Positions 41,846 to 50,510 of a stretch of DNA of 64,000 bases are shown one piece after another. The first letter of the stretch is position 1. Every line of letters starts with the position of its first letter. Under the pieces are notes generated by a model, which saw nothing but the letters and a program-made list of their open reading frames with translations, was not told where the DNA came from and did not search any database. This stretch comes from Pseudarthrobacter defluvii (GTDB taxonomy: Bacteria > Actinomycetota > Actinomycetes > Actinomycetales > Micrococcaceae): assembly GCF_030816725.1 (NCBI RefSeq), contig NZ_JAUSYG010000001.1, positions 434,001 through 498,000 of the forward strand, written 5' to 3'. The position numbers were made by a program, and so were the translations under genes.

Positions 41846-42771
41846 ACACCATCGAGGCGGTGGTCCGCACCACCGACCCCGCACAATGGCGCGACGGCGA
41901 CGCCTGGCTGGCTGGCGGCACCGTCCTTTTCTCCTACGGCAGTTACGCGTTCGGGCCGGAGCCGCTCAGGCGCCTGTTGGACCTGGGCGCGGCCGGCTGG
42001 ACGCCCCTCACCGTCAACGATGACGGGATCGAGCTGGCCGCCACCTGCACCATCGCGCAGCTGTACAGCCTGCCCGTTTCCCCGGAGGTGTCCGGCCATA
42101 CGTGGCCCGGGCTGGATCTGGTCCGCGCATGCTGCGATTCCTTCGTGGCGTCCTTCAAGGTGTGGAACATGTCCACGGTCGGCGGCAACCTCTGCACCTC
42201 GCTGCCCGCCGGGCCCATCATCTCGCTCTGCGCCGGGTTGGACGGGGTTGCCACCATCCTCAGCCCAGGCGGAACCACCCGCAGCATCCCGGTGGCGGAG
42301 TTCATCACCGGGGATGCGAAAAACTGCCTGGCACCCGGTGAACTGCTCCGCAGCGTCCACCTGCCGGCGTCGGCCCTTTCCGCGAGGGTGGCCTTCCGCC
42401 GCCTGTCGCTGAGCAACCTGGGCCGGTCCGGGGTGCTCCTCATTGGAAGGCTCGACGGCGGAACCTCCTTAACGCTGACCGTCACCGCCGCCACCAAGCG
42501 GCCGGTCCAGTTGCGCTTCGACGTACTGCCGGATGGGGACCGGCTGGCCGCCGCGCTGGACGATGCCATTGCGGCAGAGCTCTACCATGACGACATCCAT
42601 GGCCTGCCTGACTGGCGCCGCGACATGACCTACCGGCTGGCAGAGGAGATCCGCGCCGAGCTTGCGGTGTCTGACGGGACACCGGGTCTGGCGGTCTCCG
42701 GCGACTTCTGGCCGCCCCGGCCTGGCGTTGCGCCGGGAACCGGGGCAACCATACTTTCGAAAGGGGCCTGA
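41836..42771 (+). CDS. Xanthine dehydrogenase FAD-binding subunit
   Basis: 311-residue FAD subunit of the molybdenum hydroxylase family. FAD-binding motifs are WLAGGTVLFSYG (the AGGT pyrophosphate loop, about residues 26-36) and MSTVGGNLCTSLPAGP (about 113-128), followed by a C-terminal CO-dehydrogenase flavoprotein domain. It passes electrons from the 2Fe-2S centres to NAD+. The start overlaps xdhC, and the fused FeS/Mo subunit starts two bases after its stop, giving a tight operon. Confidence 0.9.
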   Translation: MDLNTIEAVVRTTDPAQWRDGDAWLAGGTVLFSYGSYAFGPEPLRRLLDLGAAGWTPLTVNDDGIELAATCTIAQLYSLPVSPEVSGHTWPGLDLVRACCDSFVASFKVWNMSTVGGNLCTSLPAGPIISLCAGLDGVATILSPGGTTRSIPVAEFITGDAKNCLAPGELLRSVHLPASALSARVAFRRLSLSNLGRSGVLLIGRLDGGTSLTLTVTAATKRPVQLRFDVLPDGDRLAAALDDAIAAELYHDDIHGLPDWRRDMTYRLAEEIRAELAVSDGTPGLAVSGDFWPPRPGVAPGTGATILSKGA

Positions 42772-42773
42772 GC

Positions 42774-45659
42774 ATGGCCATCGACATCAACGGAACCCCT
42801 GCCGATGCTGACCCGCGTCCGGGGCAATGCCTGCGCACGTTCCTGCGCGAGCAGGGCAACACCGGCGTTAAGAAGGGCTGCGACGGCGGGGACTGTGGTG
42901 CCTGCACAGTGCACGTAGACGGGACGCCGGTGCACAGCTGCATCTATCCGGCGTTCCGGGCCGAAGGACACGCAGTCACCACCATCGAGGGGCTCGCTGG
43001 TGCCAGTGGCGGTGACGGGGAACTGCATCCGGTGCAGCAGCAGTTCATGGAACGGCAGGGTTTCCAGTGCGGCTTCTGCACGGCAGGCATGGTGATGACC
43101 GCGGCTACGTTCGACGACGAACAAAAGGAGAACCTGCCCCGGAACCTCAAGGGCAACCTGTGCCGCTGCACCGGATACCGTGCCATCGCCGATGCGGTCT
43201 GCGGGGACGCCGGCCACCCGAACCCTGCCGGACAGGGTTCCGGCATCGCAGGGGAGCGGCAGCCTGACCCGGAGCCCGGACGCTTGGGCGACGACGTCCC
43301 GGCGCCTGCCAGCCGCGCAGTGGTCACCGGCGCCGCCCGCTACACCCTGGACCTCCCAAGGGACCAGCAGCGGGCGCTGCTGCACCTGAAGATCCTGCGC
43401 TCGCCGCACGCGCACGCCCGCATTGTCTCGATCGATAGGGAAGCAGCGTTGAAGGTCCCTGGCGTGGTTGCCGTCTTCACCCATGAAGTCGCGCCGGCCC
43501 AGCTGTTTTCAACGGCCCAGCACGAACTCTTCACCGATGACCCCGACGACACCCGGGTGCTCGATGATGTGGTGCGGTTCATCGGGCAGCGGGTGGCCGC
43601 CGTCGTCGCGGAATCCGTGGGCGCTGCGGAAGCCGGTGTCCGTGCCCTGCGGGTCGAGTATGAAGAGCTTCCGGCGGTCTTCTCACCGCAGGAGGCGCTG
43701 CTTCCCGGGGCGCCGCTGGTCCACGGCGATAAGGACGGCACAACGTCCCGTATTGCCCGGCCGGACCACAATGTGGTGGCGGAGCTGCACTCCGAACTGG
43801 GGAACGCGGCCGATGGCTTCGCTGCCGCCGACTTCATCCACGAACAGACCTACCGCACCCAGCGGGTACAGCACGTGGCGCTGGAAACCCACGCGGCCAC
43901 CGCCTCCGTGGACGCCGAGGGGCGGCTGCAGGTCCGCACCTCCAGCCAGGTCCCGTTCCTGGTCCGACGGACCCTCTGCCGGGTGTTCGGGCTGGAGGAG
44001 GAGAAGGTGCATGTGGTGGCCGGCCGGGTGGGCGGCGGCTTCGGCGGGAAGCAGGAGGTGTTGACCGAGGACCTCGTGGCGCTCGCGGCCCTTAAACTGC
44101 AGCAGCCGGTCCAGCTGGAACTGACCCGCACCGAGCAGTTCACCGCCACCACCACCCGGCACCCGTTCAGCATCAAGCTGAAGGCCGGGGCCAGCAGGGA
44201 AGGGCGGCTGACTGCGCTGGAGCTGGACGTGGTGACCAACACCGGCGCCTATGGCAACCACGGCCCCGGCGTCATGTTCCACGGCTGCGGAGAATCCCTG
44301 GCTGTCTACAATTGCGCCAACAAGAAGGTGGATGCCCGTTCGGTCTATACCAACACGGTCCCGGCAGGGGCGTTCCGTGGTTATGGGCTCAGCCAGATGA
44401 TCTTCGCGATCGAATCCGCCATGGATGAGCTGGCGGCCGGGATCGGGATGGACCCCCTGGAGTTCCGCCGCCGGAACATGGTCCGCGAGGGCGACCACAT
44501 GCTGTCCACCCAGCCCGACCCGGAGGAGGACGTCCACTACGGCAGCTACGGGCTGGACCAATGCCTGGACCTGGTCCGCGACGCGCTGGACCGGGGCAAG
44601 GCCCGGTACCGGGAAGCAAGCCTGGACGATCTCGGCCCGGACTGGGTGGTGGGTGAGGGCACTGCCCTGTCCATGATCGACACCGTCCCGCCACGCGGCC
44701 ACTTTGCCCATTCCCGCCTCCGGCTCCTGCCGGACGGAACGTACCAGGCCGACGTCGGAACCGCCGAGTTCGGCAACGGCACCACCACCGTCCATGCCCA
44801 GCTCGCCGCCACGGCACTTTCCACGGAAGCCGCCAGGGTGGTGGTGCGGCAGTCGGACACGGACCTGGTGGAGCACGATACCGGCGCGTTCGGTTCCGCG
44901 GGCACCGTGGTGGCCGGCAAGGCCACCCTCGCCGCCGCGGAGGAATTGGCTGTTCGCATCCGGGCTTTCGCCGCGGGAATCCATCAAACCCAGGCCTCCG
45001 CCTGCGTCCTTGACGGCGACGCCGTGGTGATCGACGGAACTCCTGTGGCACTGGCTGAACTGGCGCAGGCCGCTGCGGATGCCGGCGTCGAACTCGCTGC
45101 CGAGGGGCGCTGGGGCGGTACACCGCGCTCCGTCGCGTTCAACGTGCATGGCTTCCGGGTGGCGGTGAACCGGGGCACGGGCGAACTGAAGATCCTGCAA
45201 AGCGTGCAGGCGGCCGATGCCGGCGTCGTCGTCAACCCGCGCCAGTGCCGGGGACAGATCGAGGGCGGGATCGCCCAGGCCCTTGGCGCCACCCTGTACG
45301 AGGAAGTTGTGGTGAACGACGCCGGCAAGGTCACCACGGACATCCTGCGGCAGTACCACATTCCTACTTTCGCGGACGTGCCGCGCAGTGAGGTGTACTT
45401 CGCTGACACCAATGACAAAGTGGGGCCGCTGGGGGCGAAGTCCATGAGCGAAAGCCCGTTCAACCCCGTGGCGCCGGCGCTCGCCAACGCCATCCGGAAC
45501 GCCACCGGTGTGCGCTTTGCGTCCCTGCCCATTGCCCGGGACCGGATCTACCTGGGGCTCAAGGAGGCGGGGCTGGCGTCCAGGACGGAACAGTTCTTTC
45601 CTAGGCCAGCCGGCGTTAACACTTCCGCTTGTGCGGGCGCAACCCGGGGTCGGATCTGA
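42774..45659 (+). CDS. Xanthine dehydrogenase, fused 2Fe-2S and molybdopterin-binding subunit
   Basis: 961 residues joining two usually separate subunits. Residues 1-150 are the iron-sulfur part: cluster ligands C36, C41, C44, C56 (plant-type) and C99, C102, C130, C132 (CGFC...CRC). Residues about 175-940 are the Mo part, starting [17 protein letters not shown], with [35 protein letters not shown] Mo-binding loop, and [12 protein letters not shown], which carries the probable catalytic Glu. Oxidises hypoxanthine/xanthine to urate with NAD+. AAAGGGG precedes ATG 42774. Order is therefore FAD subunit, then fused FeS-Mo subunit. Confidence 0.9.
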   Translation: MAIDINGTPADADPRPGQCLRTFLREQGNTGVKKGCDGGDCGACTVHVDGTPVHSCIYPAFRAEGHAVTTIEGLAGASGGDGELHPVQQQFMERQGFQCGFCTAGMVMTAATFDDEQKENLPRNLKGNLCRCTGYRAIADAVCGDAGHPNPAGQGSGIAGERQPDPEPGRLGDDVPAPASRAVVTGAARYTLDLPRDQQRALLHLKILRSPHAHARIVSIDREAALKVPGVVAVFTHEVAPAQLFSTAQHELFTDDPDDTRVLDDVVRFIGQRVAAVVAESVGAAEAGVRALRVEYEELPAVFSPQEALLPGAPLVHGDKDGTTSRIARPDHNVVAELHSELGNAADGFAAADFIHEQTYRTQRVQHVALETHAATASVDAEGRLQVRTSSQVPFLVRRTLCRVFGLEEEKVHVVAGRVGGGFGGKQEVLTEDLVALAALKLQQPVQLELTRTEQFTATTTRHPFSIKLKAGASREGRLTALELDVVTNTGAYGNHGPGVMFHGCGESLAVYNCANKKVDARSVYTNTVPAGAFRGYGLSQMIFAIESAMDELAAGIGMDPLEFRRRNMVREGDHMLSTQPDPEEDVHYGSYGLDQCLDLVRDALDRGKARYREASLDDLGPDWVVGEGTALSMIDTVPPRGHFAHSRLRLLPDGTYQADVGTAEFGNGTTTVHAQLAATALSTEAARVVVRQSDTDLVEHDTGAFGSAGTVVAGKATLAAAEELAVRIRAFAAGIHQTQASACVLDGDAVVIDGTPVALAELAQAAADAGVELAAEGRWGGTPRSVAFNVHGFRVAVNRGTGELKILQSVQAADAGVVVNPRQCRGQIEGGIAQALGATLYEEVVVNDAGKVTTDILRQYHIPTFADVPRSEVYFADTNDKVGPLGAKSMSESPFNPVAPALANAIRNATGVRFASLPIARDRIYLGLKEAGLASRTEQFFPRPAGVNTSACAGATRGRI

Positions 45660-45670
45660 CCCGGGGTTGC
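45639..45670 (+). terminator. Hairpin overlapping the xdh stop codon
   Basis: Outer 7-bp stem GCAACCC/GGGTTGC (45639-45645, 45664-45670) and inner 5-bp stem across one mismatch. It contains the stop codon and lies just before the aldo/keto reductase gene; no strong U-tract. Confidence 0.5.
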
Positions 45671-45691
45671 ATCGTTGCATATAGTCATGGG

Positions 45692-46672
45692 ATGGAACAG
45701 CGGATTTTAGGCAAGACCGGACGGAACGTCTCCATTGTGGGACTCGGTACCTGGCAGCTCGGCGCGGACTGGGGCAACGTGGACCCGGCCCAGGCACAGG
45801 CCATCCTCGCAGCCTCGGTGGAGGCAGGCGTCACCCTCTTCGACACCGCCGACGTGTACGGCGACGGCAAGAGCGAGCAGGCCATCGGGAAGTTCCTGGC
45901 GGATAACCCTGGGCACGGCGTCACTGTTGCCACCAAGATGGGCCGCCGGATGGAACAGCGGCCGGAGAACTATACGCTGGCCAACTTCCGCCAGTGGGTG
46001 GACCGTTCACGGAAGAACCTGGGCATGGACACCCTGGACCTGGTCCAGCTCCACTGCCCGCCCACCCCGGTCTACAGCAATAACGAGGTGTACGACGCCC
46101 TCGATACCCTTGTGGCCGAAGGTGCCATCCGGAACTACGGCGTTTCGGTGGAGCGTACGGACGAGGCCCTCGAGGCCATCCGCCACGAGGGCACGGCTTC
46201 CGTCCAGATCATCCTCAACGCCTTCCGGCTCAAGCCGCTGGACGAAGTGCTGCCTGCCGCAAAGGCTGCAGGGGTTGGCGTCATCGCCCGCGTGCCGCTG
46301 GCGTCGGGGCTGCTGTCCGGAAAGTACTCCAAGGACACCACCTTCGCTGAGAACGACCACCGGAACTACAACCGGCAGGGCGAGGCCTTCGACGTCGGGG
46401 AAACCTTCTCCGGCGTTGACTACGAGCTGGGGCTCAAGGCAGTCAAGGAGTTCGAGCAGTTGGTGCCGGAAGGTGCCAGCACTGCCCAGGCGGCCATCGC
46501 CTGGATTGCTGCCCAGGACGGGGTCACCACCGTCATTCCCGGTGCCCGGAATGTGGACCAGGCCCGGGCCAACGCCGCAGCCGCCGGCGTCGGCGTTGGC
46601 AAGGAGTTCGACGACGGCGTTCGCTGGATCTACGACCACTACTTCCGCGAGGCCATCCACCCGCGCTGGTAG
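45692..46672 (+). CDS. Aldo/keto reductase
   Basis: 326-residue NADPH-dependent aldo/keto reductase with a TIM barrel. It starts RILGKTGRNVSIVGLGTWQL; catalytic residues fall in FDTADVYGDGKSEQAIGKFL (Asp, Tyr), VTVATKMGRR (Lys) and LVQLHCPP (His). The C-terminal cofactor-binding segment is TTVIPGARNVDQARANA. It belongs to the large AKR group with unknown physiological substrate (YhdN/IolS-like). ATG 45692 is without a clear ribosome-binding site. It is not clearly part of the xdh operon because the hairpin at 45639 intervenes. Confidence 0.9.
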   Translation: MEQRILGKTGRNVSIVGLGTWQLGADWGNVDPAQAQAILAASVEAGVTLFDTADVYGDGKSEQAIGKFLADNPGHGVTVATKMGRRMEQRPENYTLANFRQWVDRSRKNLGMDTLDLVQLHCPPTPVYSNNEVYDALDTLVAEGAIRNYGVSVERTDEALEAIRHEGTASVQIILNAFRLKPLDEVLPAAKAAGVGVIARVPLASGLLSGKYSKDTTFAENDHRNYNRQGEAFDVGETFSGVDYELGLKAVKEFEQLVPEGASTAQAAIAWIAAQDGVTTVIPGARNVDQARANAAAAGVGVGKEFDDGVRWIYDHYFREAIHPRW

Positions 46673-46775
46673 CGTTCGCCGCCTGCCCCAAGCCTCGCTT
46701 CGCTCGCCACGGGGACCCCGGGCGGCTCTCTTACCCACTCCGCTCGGTGGCACGCCGGCGGCAAGGAGTTCACCG

Positions 46776-47516
46776 ATGGGCAAACGGTCGGATTACCGGG
46801 CGGTGCTGGAATCGCTTCCGCCCGGGGAGTGGACCGCCTATCTGAATGCTGAGTCCGGGCTTCCTGGACCCCGCGGCAACCTCGAACTGGCAGCGGCCTT
46901 TGCCGACGTGGCGGAGCCGGATCTGGTGCGGCTGTGCGCCGGGAGCCTGGACGAGTACCTGGCCATGTGCGGCGCCATTGGCTTGGGCCGCCTGCTTGTG
47001 GAGGGTGGTTCTGACGCAGCCGCAACGCTCCTTGCGCTGGCGGAAGATGACCGCTGGCGGGTCCGGGAGGGTGTTGCCATGGCGCTGCAGCGGCTGGGTG
47101 ATGCCGATATGCCCGCATTGTGGGCACTGTCCGCTGAGTGGCTTGGTGATGGACCGTTGGTGAAGCGCGCCGTGGCTGCCGGTATCTGTGAACCCCGGCT
47201 GCTCCGCGCTTCCGGGGATGCAGGCAGGGCACTCGATGTCCTGGATAAAATCACCACTGCCGTTGCAGGAACCGATCCCGACTTGCGGCGGACCGAGGAG
47301 TTCCGCGTGCTGCGGCAGGGGCTCGGCTACTGCTGGAGCGTGGCTGTCGTCGCCGCTCCGGACAAGGGATTCGAGTACCTGGAGAAGTGGGCCGCAAGCC
47401 CGGACAAGGACGTGCGCTGGATACTGCGCGAGAACCTTAAAAAGGCGCGCCTTGCCAGGGCTGACCCGGTTGGGGCGGAACGTCTTTCCGCCCGCCTGGA
47501 AGAGGCCGGCGAATGA
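46776..47516 (+). CDS. HEAT-repeat domain protein
   Basis: 246-residue alpha-helical protein with HEAT-like repeats visible as EYLAMCGAIGLGRLLVEGG, TLLALAEDDRWRVREGVAMA (then LQRLGD) and YLEKWAASPDKDVRWILREN. This arrangement resembles DNA-alkylation-repair/HEAT scaffold proteins, but AlkD catalytic residues cannot be assigned with confidence. ATG 46776 has AAGGAG seven bases upstream. The stop overlaps the start of the next gene, a uracil-DNA glycosylase superfamily member (ATGA), so a joint DNA-related role is plausible. Confidence 0.75.
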   Translation: MGKRSDYRAVLESLPPGEWTAYLNAESGLPGPRGNLELAAAFADVAEPDLVRLCAGSLDEYLAMCGAIGLGRLLVEGGSDAAATLLALAEDDRWRVREGVAMALQRLGDADMPALWALSAEWLGDGPLVKRAVAAGICEPRLLRASGDAGRALDVLDKITTAVAGTDPDLRRTEEFRVLRQGLGYCWSVAVVAAPDKGFEYLEKWAASPDKDVRWILRENLKKARLARADPVGAERLSARLEEAGE

Positions 47517-48163
47517 CCGACCGTGCCATCACGTCATTCGTAGAGCGGCTTGCAGCCGTGGACCTGGGGCCTGACTGCAACAACTTCTTTAACCACGCGG
47601 TTGCGGAGAATGCCCTGCGCCGGCGCAACCTGGAGCTTTACCTGCAGGAGATGCTGGACAGGCGGCCTCAGGTGCTGCTGGTAGGGGAGGCTCCGGGTTT
47701 CCGGGGGATGAGGATCACCGGGGTACCGTTCACCAACCGGGTCATCCTCGGAGGGCCAGCCAACAGCTTCGGGCTTTTCGGGCCCGGCAAAGGTTATGTG
47801 CTTCCGCCCGAAGCTGCTGGGGTAGCTGCCGAGCCCACGGCAACAGTGCTGTGGCAGGTATTGGAAGAGTTGGGGCTTCTTCCGTTGCTGTGGAGTGCTT
47901 TCCCCTGGCACACGCACCAGCCGGGTAAGCCCTTGTCCAACCGCACGCCCAGGCCTTCAGAGACGATGCTGGGGACTCCCTTCTGGCAGGAACTTGCGGC
48001 GCTCTTTGGCGTCGATTCCATCGTGGCCGTGGGCAATGTAGCCCAGCACAGCATTCAGCGAAGCGGCCTGGACGTGCCGAAAATCCGGCATCCGGCCCAC
48101 GGCGGGCGTGCGCGGTTCAAGCAGGGGCTGGAGCAACTGCTGGCTGGTGGGATGCAGGGTTGA
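47513..48163 (+). CDS. Uracil-DNA glycosylase superfamily protein
   Basis: 216-residue protein with the alpha/beta fold marks of the UDG superfamily: VLLVGEAPGFRGMRITGVPF (substrate loop, GEAPG motif) and KIRHPAHGGRARFKQGLEQL (the HPS-like leucine/His loop, here H-P-A-H-G-G). Relatives are atypical UDGs lacking the family-4 iron-sulfur Cys set; no such cysteine cluster is visible. Role in uracil or deaminated base removal is inferred. It is translationally coupled to the HEAT-repeat gene. Confidence 0.75.
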   Translation: MTDRAITSFVERLAAVDLGPDCNNFFNHAVAENALRRRNLELYLQEMLDRRPQVLLVGEAPGFRGMRITGVPFTNRVILGGPANSFGLFGPGKGYVLPPEAAGVAAEPTATVLWQVLEELGLLPLLWSAFPWHTHQPGKPLSNRTPRPSETMLGTPFWQELAALFGVDSIVAVGNVAQHSIQRSGLDVPKIRHPAHGGRARFKQGLEQLLAGGMQG

Positions 48164-48213
48164 GTTGAACCCTTCGCAGCCTCAATGTCGTACCCCCTTG
48201 CCATGATTAGTAC

Positions 48214-49671
48214 ATGGGAACACAGGCGGTGGTGAGGGCCTTTGAGGACATCAAGGCTGCCCTTGCTGTGCTTAGTGCGGAGGTGGACGGGGCCGGTTCG
48301 GAGCCGTTCTCTCAGGCTGATCCGTTGGCTGGCCTGGCGGATGGGTGCCTGGACATTCTTGCCGGTTCCCGGGAGGTGGAGGCCGGGATTGCTGCGGTAA
48401 AGGCCAAAGCCGCGGTGAAGTACGCGGACAGTGCCTGTGCAGTCGCGGGACCCGATGTTCCGGTGCACGCGCAGGAGATGGCGGTCGCTGCGGAGATTGG
48501 GTGCGTTTTGGCGCTTGGGCCGCGGGCGGCGTCGTCGTTCCTGTCGACCTCCTATGCTCTGAGGTCGACGTTGCCGAGGACGCTTGAAGCTTTGCAGGCA
48601 GGTGTCCTGTCGTGGCAGCACGCGGTGGTGATGGCGGATGAGGCGGCCGGTCTTGATGTTGCCGGTGCCGCTGCGTTGGAGGGGCATTTCCTGAATCCTG
48701 ATGCAGCTGACCCGGCCCGGGGGTGCCCGGTGGGGCAGATGCCGGCGCACCGGTTCAAGGCCAAGGCCCGGACGTGGCGGGAACGCCACCATGCGGAGAG
48801 CATTGAAGTCCGGCATGCGAAGGGGGTGGCGGACCGGCGGGTGGAGTTCCGGGCGGACCAGGACGGGATGGCCTGGCTGTCCGCCTGTCTACCCGCGGAC
48901 CAGGCGTTGGCCGGGTGGAACCGGCTTACGGCTATCTCGCGTGCCATGCAGGGACCGGAGGAGCGCCGCGGCATGCCGCAGTTGCGGGCCGACAACTTCG
49001 CCGACGCGATTCTTGGCAGCGGTGCCACGGACGACAGACATACCGCAGCGGGGGTCGTGGAAGGAGCGGGTTTACCGTCGTCGCCGATCCGGGCGCAGGT
49101 GTTGGTCACGGTCCCGGTGTTCTCCCTGATGGGTATGACCGATGAGCCGGCGATGCTGGACGGGTACGGCCCCATCCCGCCGTCGATGGCCAGGGACCTG
49201 GTCGCGAACGGTGCCGACTCGTTTTACCGGGTCTTGGTGGATCCGCGGGACGGGGCGCCGCTGGAGATCGGGCGGACGGGCTACCGGGTGACCGGCGCGA
49301 TGCGGGCCTGGCTTCGGATGCGGGACGGGAAATGCCCGTTCCCGGGCTGCAGCAACAACTCGCTGGACAACGACGCCGACCACATCCTCGCGTGGGCCAA
49401 GGGCGGCACCACCGGGATCGCCAACTTGGGTCAGCCCTGCCCGAAACACCACAAACTCCGGCACAGCACTGGCTGGCAACCCACCCCGGCCACCAAAAAC
49501 GAACCACCCGGCTGGACCTCACCCACCGGCCGGCACTACCAAAGCGAACACCAGGACTGGGAACCACCACGCTGGCCGGAGGGTCTGTCAGTTGGCGGCA
49601 TCGACGTCGTTCATCACCGCGGGTCCCCTTGGGAGGATGCCCTTGATCGGTTCCTCCGCGCCCACGCCTGA
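48214..49671 (+). CDS. DUF222 and HNH endonuclease domain protein
   Basis: 485 residues. A long N-terminal DUF222 (13E12-type) helical region (about 40-330) is followed by an HNH nuclease domain near residues 370-425: RDGKCPFPGCSNNSLDNDAD, HILAWAKGGTTGIANLG and CPKHHKLRH, with two CxxC-like zinc pairs and the HNH His residues. Such proteins are highly repeated in actinobacterial genomes and are of uncertain function (mobile or defensive nucleases have been suggested). No intron, integrase or phage gene is adjacent. The start ATG 48214 lacks a clear ribosome-binding site. Confidence 0.85.
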   Translation: MGTQAVVRAFEDIKAALAVLSAEVDGAGSEPFSQADPLAGLADGCLDILAGSREVEAGIAAVKAKAAVKYADSACAVAGPDVPVHAQEMAVAAEIGCVLALGPRAASSFLSTSYALRSTLPRTLEALQAGVLSWQHAVVMADEAAGLDVAGAAALEGHFLNPDAADPARGCPVGQMPAHRFKAKARTWRERHHAESIEVRHAKGVADRRVEFRADQDGMAWLSACLPADQALAGWNRLTAISRAMQGPEERRGMPQLRADNFADAILGSGATDDRHTAAGVVEGAGLPSSPIRAQVLVTVPVFSLMGMTDEPAMLDGYGPIPPSMARDLVANGADSFYRVLVDPRDGAPLEIGRTGYRVTGAMRAWLRMRDGKCPFPGCSNNSLDNDADHILAWAKGGTTGIANLGQPCPKHHKLRHSTGWQPTPATKNEPPGWTSPTGRHYQSEHQDWEPPRWPEGLSVGGIDVVHHRGSPWEDALDRFLRAHA

Positions 49672-49735
49672 CCGTCTTCGCGTGCTGCTGGAGGTGGCCT
49701 TCTGGTGGTGGTCGGGTGCCAGTGGATCTCGGCTG

Positions 49736-50431
49736 CTACTGGAGAAGGCCCAGCTGGTCCGGGGTATCCACATCTTCCCCGGTGGACTGGTCGCTGCAGT
49801 CCACTTCATCCACTAGTTCCGGATGGCTCCGCAGGAAGCCACGCGCCCCGGCGTCGCCCGTAACCGTTGCGCACACGGCCTCCCGCAGGGAGGCATCGAT
49901 GAGCAGGGGGTGCCCGCGGCGAAGCTGCCCCGCTTGCCCGCGGTTGTCTTCGGGGCCGGCGATATCTTCGCGGCCGCGAATGTCAGGCAGCGCGCCCTCG
50001 GGCAAGAGGCGGCGGTACGCTGCGGCGGTGATCCGGCCGGGACCGTGCCGGGCCAGTAGCCGTTGCACCGTCGCCGCGGTCAGCCCGGGTTGGTCCACGA
50101 GGGCGATCAGCAGGTGGTCCGCAGGGTCCGCGGATTGGTTGCCGAGCAGGAAGGAACTGCCCAAGCCGGACTGCCACTCAGGGTTGATCACCACCCGGTA
50201 GCCTTCCAGCCCGGCGGTCGCTGTCACCTGCGGCGCTCCTGCCCCTAGGACCACCACCACTTCCCGGCAACCGCCGTCGAGCAGTGTATTGGCGACGGCT
50301 TCCACCAACGGCCGGCCCTGGTACGGCAGCAGGGCCTTCGGTCCCAAACCCAGACGTGTCCCGGCCCCGGCCGCAAGGAGTACTCCTGTGACGGACCGGG
50401 TGGGCACGCCCAGATGTTCCGTGTTCCTCAT
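49736..50431 (-). CDS. Molybdenum cofactor cytidylyltransferase-like nucleotidyltransferase
   Basis: 231-residue NTP transferase-fold protein of the MocA/MobA-like group. The N-terminal signature is GVLLAAGAGTRLGLGPKALL followed by YQGRPLVEAVANTLL. Further marks are IALVDQPGL (metal-binding Asp), RRGHPLLID and DTPDQL. MocA attaches CMP to molybdopterin to form the MCD cofactor used by xanthine dehydrogenase-type enzymes, which fits the xdh genes 4 kb away; a glycerate- or sugar-phosphate role cannot be excluded. It is slightly longer than usual (about 200 residues) owing to an insertion around residues 150-170. Confidence 0.75.
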   Translation of the reverse strand: MRNTEHLGVPTRSVTGVLLAAGAGTRLGLGPKALLPYQGRPLVEAVANTLLDGGCREVVVVLGAGAPQVTATAGLEGYRVVINPEWQSGLGSSFLLGNQSADPADHLLIALVDQPGLTAATVQRLLARHGPGRITAAAYRRLLPEGALPDIRGREDIAGPEDNRGQAGQLRRGHPLLIDASLREAVCATVTGDAGARGFLRSHPELVDEVDCSDQSTGEDVDTPDQLGLLQ

Positions 50432-50510
50432 AGCTGCACCCTAGCCAATGCCAAAGCAGTCGGGGCAGGCTCCCCCCGGAAACTGCCCCGACTGCTGCCG
50501 GCGGTGGTTG

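Noticed and set aside
43683..45797. 704-codon minus-strand frame opposite the xanthine dehydrogenase gene
   Set aside because: Composition is typical of an antisense shadow in GC-rich DNA; the plus strand encodes a clear full-length enzyme there.
45735..46775. Long open frame running through the aldo/keto reductase gene into the HEAT-repeat gene
   Set aside because: The first 347 codons are a Ser/Thr/Pro/Arg-rich shadow of the reductase in another frame; the true HEAT gene starts at 46776 with its own ribosome-binding site.
48214..49671. DUF222-HNH gene as part of a mobile intron, phage or defence island
   Set aside because: No intron ends, integrase, att repeats or restriction/defence genes nearby; such genes are common stand-alone genes in actinobacteria.
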